A stretch of 54,519 bases of DNA. Source: Desulfobacteraceae bacterium UBA2245. Its GTDB lineage: Bacteria > Desulfobacterota > Desulfobacteria > Desulfobacterales > UBA2245. Where the stretch lies: positions 87,470-141,988 of the forward strand of contig DDYB01000013.1 in assembly GCA_002347265.1 (NCBI GenBank). Reading direction: 5' to 3'. The position numbers were made by a program, and so were the translations under genes. The notes beneath the pieces were generated by a model, which was not told where the DNA came from, did no database searches, and saw only the letters and a program-made list of their open reading frames with translations. Below are positions 8,230-16,391 of this stretch, one piece after another (position 1 is the stretch's first letter; every line of letters starts with the position of its first letter).

Positions 8230-9198
8230 TTACTGCTCGTCGTCTTCCTCTTCTTCATCCTCATCCCATGGATGAAGCGAAATAAAATACCCCAGAATCG
8301 CGTAAATTTCCTTCCGGCTCAACTTGTCCTTCCAGGAGGGCATCTGAAGCGGCGGCTCGGGTCCTGACATGTCGAGCCTGGCCGCGTTCTTACCGTTTTC
8401 GATCAGCTCAACAGCCGCGTTAAACCGGTCGAGCACCACCTGAAAAAGCGCGATATCCGGAGTCTCCTCAAGATCGTTGACATCCAGTCCCTGTTGGATC
8501 AATTTCACAAACGCCTCGGCATCCTCCTGGTCCCGAAGAAGAATCTTGGTCGCGGTCCGGTTGTGCGCCGGCACGGTTTTGTTGAGATAGTTGTAGTTTT
8601 CAACGCCGCCGCGCCCTTCGACACCATGACAGGTAATGCAGCCCATGCTCTGATACAGATATTCTCCCAAAAGAATCGGATCGCCTTTCGGAGGCCCCCC
8701 GAAATCCGGCAGACAAAGCGGGCATACAATGGGATCCGGGGTGGGCGGCGTTTCTCCGCGTTTTGTGATCACGATCCAGCCCTGCATGTAAAAATGGCAA
8801 CCTCCGCACATCGAGGTGCAGTAATATTTGAAAACGCCTGCCTTTTCGGCCTTGAACTGAATCTCCGAAACATGTCCGGGCTCCACGCTGACCGGCCCGA
8901 TGTTTAAACCCGGCGCATAAAACTGATGCATCACATCCGCGCTGTGAAAACGAAGGACCGCCGTATCGCCGACCTCAAGATAAATGGTGGCCGGTTCAAA
9001 GGCCTTCCACCAGTAGTTCAGCCCGTTGACGGTTTCCAGAGTCCAGGTTCCCCTGCCGGCAAAGCCGGTAACGTCAATCACCTTGACTGCCTTTGGATAT
9101 TGCGCAGGACGGTAAACGAACTGATACCAGACCACCAGGGCCGGAACCAGAATCAGGGCGGCCATCGTGCTGAAAACGGCGAGTTTTTCCTTCCTCAT
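8230..9198 (-). CDS. Cu_A domain fused to cytochrome c (cytochrome oxidase subunit II-like)
   Basis: Membrane-anchored electron-transfer protein of 322 residues. After one N-terminal helix comes a cupredoxin fold with a full Cu_A ligand set: His91, Cys127, Cys131, His135 and Met138 in CTSMCGGCHFYM. A CPLC pair lies near 159-162. A cytochrome c domain follows with haem-binding CITCH at 187-191. The last residues form a very acidic tail of Asp and Glu. This is the layout of cytochrome oxidase subunit II with a fused haem c, yet no oxidase subunit I or NosZ is nearby. The ATG at 9198 has AGGAT upstream; a TTG 15 bases earlier overlaps the previous gene. It probably receives or passes electrons within the cluster. 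Confidence 0.85.
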   Translation of the reverse strand: MRKEKLAVFSTMAALILVPALVVWYQFVYRPAQYPKAVKVIDVTGFAGRGTWTLETVNGLNYWWKAFEPATIYLEVGDTAVLRFHSADVMHQFYAPGLNIGPVSVEPGHVSEIQFKAEKAGVFKYYCTSMCGGCHFYMQGWIVITKRGETPPTPDPIVCPLCLPDFGGPPKGDPILLGEYLYQSMGCITCHGVEGRGGVENYNYLNKTVPAHNRTATKILLRDQEDAEAFVKLIQQGLDVNDLEETPDIALFQVVLDRFNAAVELIENGKNAARLDMSGPEPPLQMPSWKDKLSRKEIYAILGYFISLHPWDEDEEEEDDEQ

Positions 9199-9202
9199 GG
9201 CG

Positions 9203-11146
9203 TCATCCTGCAAACAAAATCATAAAGGCAACGGTGATGCCGGTGGAAATCATCGCAAAGGGAAACAGGCTTCGAATCCCTTGCATCCGATCCTCGTACA
9301 GAGATTCGGCCAGAACCACTCCGCGCTTGAGACAAACCGCCAGTCCGAAAAGCAGGACCAAAAGCTGCGCGTAAACCAGATATTCAGGAAAAATCGGGGT
9401 CCAGGGCAGATTGGCCGTGCCGAAAAGGTTCCATCCCCACCCCATGGGATCCGAAATCGTCGAGAGAATATGGGTAACATTGACCATAAGCAGGGGGATG
9501 CTGAACGCGATCCAGGCGCAAAGCCCCTGAGGCACCAGTAAATAGCTGTACCTTAAAAACAGGGTCCGGGTCGCAATTCGATCGGTTCCGGAAAACCGTT
9601 TTCCAAGGGCCGCAAGCATGGCCCAAAGCCCGGGCAGCACTACCAGGGCCGAAAGCCAGATGACGCCGGCATAGATCAGGAATCCGATCCAGTCTCCCAT
9701 CTCGCTGATGTTGGCCCAGTTCTTCACCGTGCCCCAGGAACCAAGCAGCGTCACCGAATACACCAGGGCCAGGGTGATCATGATAAAGGCCTTCCACGCC
9801 TCGTCATAGCGGTCGATGCGATCATCCGCGCAAAAGGATCTGGCACGAAGGGTCATATTGTCGTTCGGACAGGTCTTGATGCACTCCATGCACATCCCGC
9901 AATAGTTGTTGCGCTGCATGCGGCTTGGATTTTCAGCCCAGGGACACCCCCAGCCCCTGTCCGATCCGACCACGCAATCCTTGGAACGGCACCGCCCGCA
10001 AATTTCGTGATCCCTGGCGCGTATCTCCACCATGGATGCCATCGAATACAGGCTCAAAAAACCGCTGACCGGACACACATAGTTGCAAAAGGCCCGATGC
10101 CGGAACAGTATGGAAATCACCGTGGCGATCAGCACCAGCGCGACCAGCACATAGGCCGTAACCACGGGGCGCGTGACCAGAACCGCGCAGAATGTGCACA
10201 GGGTCAAAAACAGAACGTTTTGCAGCCAGATATTGGAAAGCTTCATCGGCCAGTGCCGGAAGCCTTTCCACATGCGCGGGGCATCCGGACGAACCCGGAT
10301 CAGGCGGCGGCGCTGGAACCACTCTCCGAAAAACGGAAACGGGCAGGCAGCGCACCATATCCGACCCCCGAAGGGAATCAGAATGCTGATCAGAAGAAAC
10401 CACCAGAAAATCCAGACAAAGGTGATGATGATGTTGCGGTTTCCGATGGGCGTTCCCCAGAAACCCGCGATGAGAAACAGTACGAACAGGGCAAGTCCGG
10501 GAAGGATCAAAGCGAATTGAAACCACCGGCGCATGACCAGCCATTTCAGGGCGGGAAAGCGCGCCAGCAGGTCGATTCTCCAGGGCCGGGCCTCCGCGAT
10601 GCAAGCCGAAGCCGGCTGAGTGAATATCAGAAAAAGACCGGCGATCAGAATACCGGCAGCCCCCCCCAGGCCGCCCCAAAGCGGGTAATTCGGGCGCACG
10701 ATCAGTTCGCCCTGCATAAAGGGATGCAGGGGGCCGCAGGTCACCGAGCACCGGTACCGGAACTTGCCGAACCGGTCTGCCTTGAAAGAAACCTCTTCCC
10801 TTGGAACATAAACAATCCCCTCCCGGGAAGAATCACGGACGTTGAAGAGCAGCCGGCCGGGAAAGATGATCGCCTCCAGGTCATGGCCTTCCATGAAAAA
10901 CCCGTGCACCACGTCCCGGGACGCCAGGCGAAGATGCACCTCGTCGCCCTGATTGACTACGAGGCGATAAGGTGCGTAGGCATACTGACTGGCCCGGATA
11001 TCAAAACGCCGGATCCGGCTGTTGCCATCTCCGGAACCGGCACAGAGCAATCCGCCCAGCATGCAGATCACAACAATGACAACCGCGGCAGTCTTTCGCG
11101 TGACGGGCCGAAACCCGCTTGGATTTCGGATGGTTTTACTTGGCAT
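9203..11146 (-). CDS. Cu_A-like cupredoxin fused to NosR/NapH-type polyferredoxin membrane protein
   Basis: A 647-residue membrane redox protein. Residues 20-36 form a helix, then a cupredoxin domain carries a Cu_A-type ligand set: His81, Cys133, Cys137, His141, Met144. Several helices follow, with WCAACP (264-269) and FCNYVCP (353-359), the CxxxCP-like motifs of NapH/NosR proteins. A ferredoxin-type section has CGRCRSKDC near 383-391 and a 4Fe-4S motif CGMCMECIKTCP at 416-427. Four or so helices end the protein. NapH/NosR relatives take electrons from quinol; fusion to a Cu_A domain would let one protein carry electrons from quinol to copper. It overlaps the cupredoxin gene by 11 bases. The fusion is unusual. 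Confidence 0.8.
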   Translation of the reverse strand: MPSKTIRNPSGFRPVTRKTAAVVIVVICMLGGLLCAGSGDGNSRIRRFDIRASQYAYAPYRLVVNQGDEVHLRLASRDVVHGFFMEGHDLEAIIFPGRLLFNVRDSSREGIVYVPREEVSFKADRFGKFRYRCSVTCGPLHPFMQGELIVRPNYPLWGGLGGAAGILIAGLFLIFTQPASACIAEARPWRIDLLARFPALKWLVMRRWFQFALILPGLALFVLFLIAGFWGTPIGNRNIIITFVWIFWWFLLISILIPFGGRIWCAACPFPFFGEWFQRRRLIRVRPDAPRMWKGFRHWPMKLSNIWLQNVLFLTLCTFCAVLVTRPVVTAYVLVALVLIATVISILFRHRAFCNYVCPVSGFLSLYSMASMVEIRARDHEICGRCRSKDCVVGSDRGWGCPWAENPSRMQRNNYCGMCMECIKTCPNDNMTLRARSFCADDRIDRYDEAWKAFIMITLALVYSVTLLGSWGTVKNWANISEMGDWIGFLIYAGVIWLSALVVLPGLWAMLAALGKRFSGTDRIATRTLFLRYSYLLVPQGLCAWIAFSIPLLMVNVTHILSTISDPMGWGWNLFGTANLPWTPIFPEYLVYAQLLVLLFGLAVCLKRGVVLAESLYEDRMQGIRSLFPFAMISTGITVAFMILFAG

Positions 11147-11813
11147 TGCTTTTCTTGGTAATCACCAGGTCGCATTGAAAGCTTTGACCGGCGGACACCG
11201 CGATGTCCGCCGATCCGCCCTTCATCAAAAGCTTCTTGTGCCAGGCCTTGAGCTTGTATTGGCCCGGCGGCACCGAATCGATTTTGAAACTGGCCTGCTG
11301 GCTGTTCGCATCGATTTCGGCAACGGTGAAATACGGACAATCAAATACCAGAATATAGGCGGCCATCTCCAGATGAAGCTTGCACAGGGTGATGATCACG
11401 CCGGTGCGCTCAAAGGTGTGACTCACCGTCTGGCCCGGCCCCCAGGTGCCTATGTCCAGAGTGTCTCCGGTATCGTCGTAAAGAAAATACACATTGTGCC
11501 GGTCGTTGTCGTTGTTGAAAAAATCGACCGTGGCGCCCTTCTGAATCGCTATCACATGGGGAATAAAGATCAGCCCGCGCTGATCCATCTCGGCCCGTGC
11601 GGCAGGCGGCGGGCAGGAGCCGGGCTTGGCCGGCTCCAGATACACCACTACATCCTTGAAACTCTTGGGACCGTCTGTTTTCACCTTGGCCTGCTCCACC
11701 CGGATGACCCCGGACACGGATCCAAAATCCGCGGCACCGGCCCAGGGAACACACATCCCAAGAGCCCAGATCGCACCGACGACAGTTATCCATATTCTGA
11801 TCGCGGCATTCAT
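11136..11813 (-). CDS. periplasmic cupredoxin-like protein
   Basis: Exported protein of 225 residues. A signal peptide ends near residue 27 (WAGA). The body looks like a plastocyanin-type domain: His106 in DRHNVYF and the cluster Cys144, His147, Met150 (CKLHLEM), a plausible type 1 copper site. The C-terminal third (PPGQYKLKAWHKKL) resembles a carboxypeptidase-regulatory-like beta sandwich, a pairing seen in many periplasmic proteins annotated as plastocyanin-like. It lies between the outer-membrane barrel gene and the Cu_A fusion, fitting a soluble carrier across the periplasm. The copper ligands are visible; the carrier role is inferred. Confidence 0.75.
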   Translation of the reverse strand: MNAAIRIWITVVGAIWALGMCVPWAGAADFGSVSGVIRVEQAKVKTDGPKSFKDVVVYLEPAKPGSCPPPAARAEMDQRGLIFIPHVIAIQKGATVDFFNNDNDRHNVYFLYDDTGDTLDIGTWGPGQTVSHTFERTGVIITLCKLHLEMAAYILVFDCPYFTVAEIDANSQQASFKIDSVPPGQYKLKAWHKKLLMKGGSADIAVSAGQSFQCDLVITKKSNAK

Positions 11814-11828
11814 GTTCAGACTCCTTGG

Positions 11829-13265
11829 TCAAAAGGCCGCATTCAGGAGCAAAAACAAGGTGTTGTCGATGCCCTCATCCAGATCCTCACCCTCGGTATA
11901 ATAGGTCCCTTCTATGTTCAGAGACACATTGGCCCGGATCAGGATCTTGCACCCGTACACGAACCGGGCGGAATCCTGGTCCGGATTCAGCCCCGGCACA
12001 TCTTTCGGAAGGTCCAGATCCAGGGCTTCGTACCGGCCATAGGGGATCAGCCAGGGATAGAGCACGTAACTGGCCTCGGCAAACCATGTCTTCGAATCTA
12101 CCGATTCGGTGCTCAGATACCCGTAAGGGTTGTCGTTACTGCCGATCATGTATCCCGCGCCGAAGGTCAGGTCCTTGTATTTCTGCTGAAATCCAATAGC
12201 CAGGCGCCAGAAATCGTCATCTCCGTTCCAGGTATCGCCCAGATCGTCTTCAATATCGATTTCCGCGGTGCCGTTGTATCCGAAAAGCGATACAATAAAA
12301 CTGTCATCACGCCAGAACTCGGGCCGGGCAGTCAGCGGATTTTCCACCTGAGCGCCCGAGCCGTCAAAGCCCAGACCTCCGATCTTGTAGGCGCACTGGA
12401 AAAACACATCCTTGGAACCGGTGTCGTCCCCGGCGCCGACAAAAAAGATGTCATCCTCGGGTTTAGCGTCGGTCGTGTTTTTTACGTTTCCGGTCACCAC
12501 TCCCGTGGAATACATCCAGTGTTTGCCGCGGCCGTTGAGCTCGGCACCGATCTGGGCGTCAATGGAAAAGGGGTTTCCATTGAAATCGGTCAGGCTGCTT
12601 TTTTCCAGCTTCACATCGGGCATCATCCAGCTGGTATACAGGTAATAATGAGTATAATAGCTGTTGGTGTCCCGGGCCGTATAAAGCCCCATGCCCTGGG
12701 TTCCCACCGAGCCCACTCGCAGGTTCACCGCTCTTTCGGGTCCGATCAGACTTTCAAACTCGAGCCAGGCCTTGAGCATCGCCCAGGATTCGGTTTCATT
12801 TCCGCCGAAGTCCTTTTGAACAAAGATGATATCCCCGTAAAAGCCGATGTTTTTGCCCAGCGTGCCAGCCCAGACCGCCTCGAGTTCCTCGGGAAAAATA
12901 AACATCACACCGTCTTCCCGGGAGCCGTCCATGTCTACCTCAGCCATGAACCGCGTGATCAGCGAAAGGGGGAACTGGCTTGGAAGCGTCGATGGCCATA
13001 CCGATTTGGGCCAGAGCCGCTCGTAGGCCTCGTCTCCCAGTTCCACGGGCTCCTGCTTGCGGTAGGTTTCATCGTCGGCAAATCTAAATCCGTTCATTCG
13101 AAATGCCTCGCCCGTTGCGTTTCTTTTGGGAAACGCTTCGTGGCAGGTCACGCAACTGGTCTTGTAGGTTCGGGAAAAGGTCGGAACGGCCCACAGATCG
13201 GTTGCCGCTGTCAATACCAGGGAACACACCAGGCCTCCCCAGATCCACTTCATAAACCGCTTCAT
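11829..13265 (-). CDS. outer-membrane beta-barrel protein with N-terminal haem c site
   Basis: A 478-residue exported protein. A signal peptide (about 1-26) is followed at once by a haem c motif CVTCH at 38-42 in the context SCVTCHEAFPKRNA. The rest is rich in alternating polar and aromatic strands with many Gly, Asp, Trp and Tyr, and it ends in Phe (LLLNAAF), the usual outer-membrane barrel signature. Proteins of this type, a CxxCH joined to a porin-like barrel, occur in Desulfobacterota and are poorly characterised. The ATG at 13265 has a strong AGGAGG six bases away. It may let electrons or a small substrate cross the outer membrane; the sequence does not say which. Confidence 0.75.
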   Translation of the reverse strand: MKRFMKWIWGGLVCSLVLTAATDLWAVPTFSRTYKTSCVTCHEAFPKRNATGEAFRMNGFRFADDETYRKQEPVELGDEAYERLWPKSVWPSTLPSQFPLSLITRFMAEVDMDGSREDGVMFIFPEELEAVWAGTLGKNIGFYGDIIFVQKDFGGNETESWAMLKAWLEFESLIGPERAVNLRVGSVGTQGMGLYTARDTNSYYTHYYLYTSWMMPDVKLEKSSLTDFNGNPFSIDAQIGAELNGRGKHWMYSTGVVTGNVKNTTDAKPEDDIFFVGAGDDTGSKDVFFQCAYKIGGLGFDGSGAQVENPLTARPEFWRDDSFIVSLFGYNGTAEIDIEDDLGDTWNGDDDFWRLAIGFQQKYKDLTFGAGYMIGSNDNPYGYLSTESVDSKTWFAEASYVLYPWLIPYGRYEALDLDLPKDVPGLNPDQDSARFVYGCKILIRANVSLNIEGTYYTEGEDLDEGIDNTLFLLLNAAF

Positions 13266-13329
13266 TGATCCTCCTGTTAGCATTCAATTTAAGTTCTGTA
13301 TTGCCTCGACTGTTCGGCGCCGCCGAAAC

Positions 13330-14328
13330 TCACTCCAGCAGCCTGAAATCCGAAAAAACCATCGGATATCCGGCGGTGAGCGCAAACACCGCATATCCGG
13401 TGATCGATACCATGCAGAGCCGTTTTTGTACAGCCGGAACGATGGCTTTCAATGATCCGTATTTTTTAAACCACCTGAGCATCCCCACCCCCATCGCCGA
13501 TATCCCTCCGGCAAACATGCTTGCATACAGCAGATACCCGACATAGGCGTATTCTCTCTGAAGCAGGCAAAACGGGCAATGGTGTGTGGGAAGCTCGTAG
13601 AAATACAAGCAGATATATGAAATCAGGGCGGCAAGGGAAACGGGCAGCATCAGGGTTCCCAGCAGGGCGAAGATCCAGTCGCCTTTCCGGGTCCTGAGAA
13701 ACGTGACCCCGGCAGCCAGGGTCGCAGCCAGAAGGCTCCAGAATCCGGGGCGGATCAACGCAAGGGACAGGTGGGCGGTTTCCCCGGCAATTCCCTCTGC
13801 GTTTTCGCTGAATATGGTTCCGCAGCAGGATGTGATGATCTGCGGATCCAGTTCCCGGAAATAGCGGAACAGGTAAAAGGTTTCGGCGCACCAGATGACG
13901 CAGATCGCGCAAAGCCACCCGTACTGGATCCGGATCAGGGGATAATCCGGGGCCTCGGCGTCTACATGGCGGATGATCAGCCACAAACAGCTTCCCACAA
14001 AACCGATCAGCTTGAGCTCAAGGGCCGGATAACCGCAGGCGTTTGCGTTGAGCGTTCCGGCGGCGCACATGGCGCCGGTGAAAAAGTCGTGCAGACGATC
14101 GGCCGTGTAAACAAACAGGAAAAAAGATAAAAGCTGCACCCCGACAACATGGACCAGAATGCTGGAAACCAGACAGGTCTTTCTCTCCAGGCTCAGCTGT
14201 GCTTCGCTTGAGCTGGAAGAATTCCAGAAGAGAAGGATGCGAATGCCCACGCCGGTTGCGTAAAGACCAAAAGCCGTGGTCATTGCCGCCCCCCCTAACA
14301 GAGCAATTACCATGGGGCTCGCAAACAT
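13330..14328 (-). CDS. polytopic membrane protein of the copper cluster, unknown function
   Basis: A 332-residue protein with about eight predicted helices that I do not recognise. Features that stand out are a CPFC pair at 251-254 next to two histidines (HHCPFCLLQREY), a Cys-Cys at 168-169, and Cys88 and Cys98 in a loop. The CxxC beside a membrane helix recalls DsbB- or vitamin-K-epoxide-reductase-like thiol chemistry, but similarity is not strong enough to assign it. It starts four bases after the ABC ATPase stop, so it may be the membrane partner of that ATPase, or it may handle thiols or copper for the exported proteins. Confidence 0.7.
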   Translation of the reverse strand: MFASPMVIALLGGAAMTTAFGLYATGVGIRILLFWNSSSSSEAQLSLERKTCLVSSILVHVVGVQLLSFFLFVYTADRLHDFFTGAMCAAGTLNANACGYPALELKLIGFVGSCLWLIIRHVDAEAPDYPLIRIQYGWLCAICVIWCAETFYLFRYFRELDPQIITSCCGTIFSENAEGIAGETAHLSLALIRPGFWSLLAATLAAGVTFLRTRKGDWIFALLGTLMLPVSLAALISYICLYFYELPTHHCPFCLLQREYAYVGYLLYASMFAGGISAMGVGMLRWFKKYGSLKAIVPAVQKRLCMVSITGYAVFALTAGYPMVFSDFRLLE

Positions 14329-14332
14329 CGGA

Positions 14333-15022
14333 CTATGGGTCCTTTACAATGCTGCCGTCCCGAAGTTCAATCACCCGATCCACGGTTGCGGACTCGAATA
14401 TCAGCGGATCATGACTGGCCATGAGAACGGTTTTCCCGGCCCTCTTCAGCCCGGAAACAATATCCAGAAAACGTCCGGCCAGCGCCGTATCCAGGTGGGC
14501 CGTGGGTTCATCGGCGATCACGAATTCCGGGTCATTGATCAGCGCCCGTGCGATGGCGGCCCGCTGCTGCTCACCGCCGGACAGATATTCGGCGCGCTGC
14601 CCGGCCTTGGCGCCGATTTCCAGCTGTTCCAGAAGCGCCCGGGCCCGCTGCCGGACCTGACGATGCGAGGCCTGGGTCGGATAGGCCGGCACCATGATGT
14701 TTTCCAGTACCGACACCCCTCGAATCAGGTGATAGTTTTGAAACACGAATCCAAAACGCCGACACCGAATATCGGAGAGAAACCGCTCGGGAAGACTTGT
14801 GATTTCGGTATCTCCAACCCAGATTCTTCCGGAGGTGGGCCGGCTCATCGCGCCGATCAGGCTGAGCATCGTGGTTTTGCCGGAGCCGCTCGGTCCCTTG
14901 AACACGGTAATACTCCGGCCGTCAATGATCGCGTCGATATTATTTAACGCGGCAAAACGTCTGGAACTTCCGGTCTCAAAAGATTTGCAGACCCCCTGCA
15001 TGCGGATTCCCAAGGCATCCAT
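14333..15022 (-). CDS. ABC transporter ATP-binding protein (MacB/LolD type)
   Basis: Cytoplasmic ATPase of 229 residues with Walker A GPSGSGKTT, signature LSGGEQQR, Walker B FVIADEPTAHLD and the switch histidine in MASHD. The spacing and the RFGFVFQNYHL Q-loop match the MacB/LolD group, which pairs with FtsX-like permeases. The only such permease in the operon is at 6727-7893, seven genes downstream; the adjacent polytopic protein is another possible partner. In nos operons the comparable ATPase is NosF, working with NosY in maturation of the copper site, but this sequence is closer in style to MacB/LolD. Confidence 0.88.
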   Translation of the reverse strand: MDALGIRMQGVCKSFETGSSRRFAALNNIDAIIDGRSITVFKGPSGSGKTTMLSLIGAMSRPTSGRIWVGDTEITSLPERFLSDIRCRRFGFVFQNYHLIRGVSVLENIMVPAYPTQASHRQVRQRARALLEQLEIGAKAGQRAEYLSGGEQQRAAIARALINDPEFVIADEPTAHLDTALAGRFLDIVSGLKRAGKTVLMASHDPLIFESATVDRVIELRDGSIVKDP

Positions 15023-15058
15023 TCAGACACTGTTCTAAGTTTCAGTATTTCATCCGGT

Positions 15059-15550
15059 TCAATCCAGAGTTGAGATCAACTCCGGCGCAATTTCTTCAAA
15101 GCGAAGTATGCGCTTACCTTGATGGTCCCGCATAAATTCCTCGGCTCCCTTCCGGGTTTCGAAAGGAACCAGTTCTCTTCCCATGGGACCGTATGTATCG
15201 CTTCCAGCTACAAAAAACGCCTTACGGGCGTCGATCAGTGTGATCGTGTAATATTCCGTGACAAATATTGCCGAAATCTCATCGGCCGACCGCGCGGGAT
15301 CATAGGCCTGAATAGAAAAAAAATACTTAAAAAGATCCTTGGCCCCGTCGAAAAAAACGGTCTTTTCATCCCGGTAGCGGATTTCAGCCACCCAGTCCGG
15401 ATACTTGGCCACAAACATGCCGCAGACCGGGCATTTATCCCGGACGCCGGGTTTCACCGGAGCAAGCGAGCCTGCTTCGGCGGCAACCGTACCCCAAAAC
15501 AGGCTCAGCACCATGCCAAAAACGAAGATCGCTTTACCGCGCGGCCTCAT
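15059..15550 (-). CDS. nosL: NosL family copper-binding protein, second copy
   Basis: Exported protein of 163 residues. A signal-like N-terminus ends near residue 26, followed by the NosL copper motif CPVCGM at 40-45 and the family block KTVFFDGAKDLFKYFF. NosL delivers Cu(I) to nitrous oxide reductase in nos systems; relatives occur beside other copper enzymes. Its ATG overlaps the stop of the first NosL gene (ATGA), so the two are made together. No lipobox cysteine precedes the mature part, unlike classical lipoprotein NosL. The natural client here is probably one of the Cu_A proteins. Confidence 0.85.
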   Translation of the reverse strand: MRPRGKAIFVFGMVLSLFWGTVAAEAGSLAPVKPGVRDKCPVCGMFVAKYPDWVAEIRYRDEKTVFFDGAKDLFKYFFSIQAYDPARSADEISAIFVTEYYTITLIDARKAFFVAGSDTYGPMGRELVPFETRKGAEEFMRDHQGKRILRFEEIAPELISTLD

Positions 15551-16065
15551 GATCCCTGTTTCATCCGCATCATCCGCCGCTTTTCGCGGATCATCTTCAC
15601 ATCTTCGTACATATCTTCAAAAGAAGCCTTGATCGCCTGGTTGAAATCGGAAATCTGCCCGCCGAATTGCTTTACGAATGCTTCGGCGGCGCCCTGGGTT
15701 CCAAAGGCCCATTTGGCGCGCCTGGTCATCACGCCCATCTGGCTGCCGCCGATCACCCAGACGGCTTTTTCCGCATCGATAAGCTCTTTGGTATCCAAAT
15801 CACCCACCTGAATCACGACCGGAGTCTTATCTATTTTTAAAGCCAGATCCATGGCAGCGCAGTGCAAAGAACAGGTTCCCACGCTGGTGTTGTCGTCGTA
15901 TTGCAGATAGACGCGGGAATGGGCGAATTTCGTGCGATCCATCCCGCAATACGGACAATTCGGATGCTCCGCCTGATCCTGAGCGGCAAAGACCGGAACC
16001 GCCAGAACCATGACAGCCGACAGGACAACCCCTTTAAACCAGTTTTTCCAGTGCATGTGCTTCAT
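15547..16065 (-). CDS. nosL: NosL family copper-binding protein, first gene of the cluster
   Basis: Exported protein of 172 residues. A signal peptide ends at about PVFAA, then a NosL-type motif CPYCGM at 37-42 and a second thiol segment TCSLHCAAMD that could add copper ligands. The C-terminus is a basic Met-rich helix (KRRMMRMKQ), which may also bind metal. The start at 16065 has a run of G five bases upstream. It is the promoter-proximal gene of the eleven-gene operon and is translationally coupled to the second NosL. The two copies differ enough that they may serve different clients. Confidence 0.82.
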   Translation of the reverse strand: MKHMHWKNWFKGVVLSAVMVLAVPVFAAQDQAEHPNCPYCGMDRTKFAHSRVYLQYDDNTSVGTCSLHCAAMDLALKIDKTPVVIQVGDLDTKELIDAEKAVWVIGGSQMGVMTRRAKWAFGTQGAAEAFVKQFGGQISDFNQAIKASFEDMYEDVKMIREKRRMMRMKQGS

Positions 16066-16391
16066 TTTTCCCCCCACTGAATGTTGCTCAAAATTTGAGT
16101 AAAAATAAAGAGTTTTAGATATCAACTCCCCTGACTCGATGTCAAGAGAATCCTGAAACGCCGATGCAAATGTTGGAACCAGGAGGTTCGATCGTTCCCC
16201 ATCCGGATACTCACCCTCCGCATAATAGTTGCTTTATCGGAATTATCAGGTTCCGACTTTGTGCAGGTTGCCGGCATGTCCCCGATTACCAAAACAACTT
16301 GAACGATTTCCTGTTTCTGCTATTTGAAAAGGTATGCCGAGATCAGCGGATCAGATGCACCACATCTCCGGCGAGTCGAATTGAAGGCGGC
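16066..16391. other. divergent intergenic region between copper cluster and MFS gene
   Basis: About 325 bases. It holds the copper-operon promoter, a 13-base palindrome ctcaaa-a-tttgag at 16087-16099 in the leader, and upstream of the MFS gene a small dyad gaacc/ggttc near 16181. No convincing gene lies in it; the MFS frame is open here but not protein-like. Confidence 0.5.
16116..16145 (-). promoter_or_regulatory. probable promoter of the copper cluster
   Basis: On the minus strand a perfect TTGACA (16145-16140) is followed after 18 bases by TATCTA (16121-16116). Transcription would start near 16109, leaving a leader of about 45 bases that contains the palindrome at 16087-16099, a possible operator. 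Confidence 0.55.

Noticed and set aside
11022..13268. Long plus-strand open frame opposite the copper cluster
   Set aside because: It mirrors the genes on the minus strand, has no ribosome site, and the minus-strand products have clear motifs.
16150..16220. tRNA-like ggttcgatc segment
   Set aside because: No matching acceptor, D or anticodon arms could be drawn.
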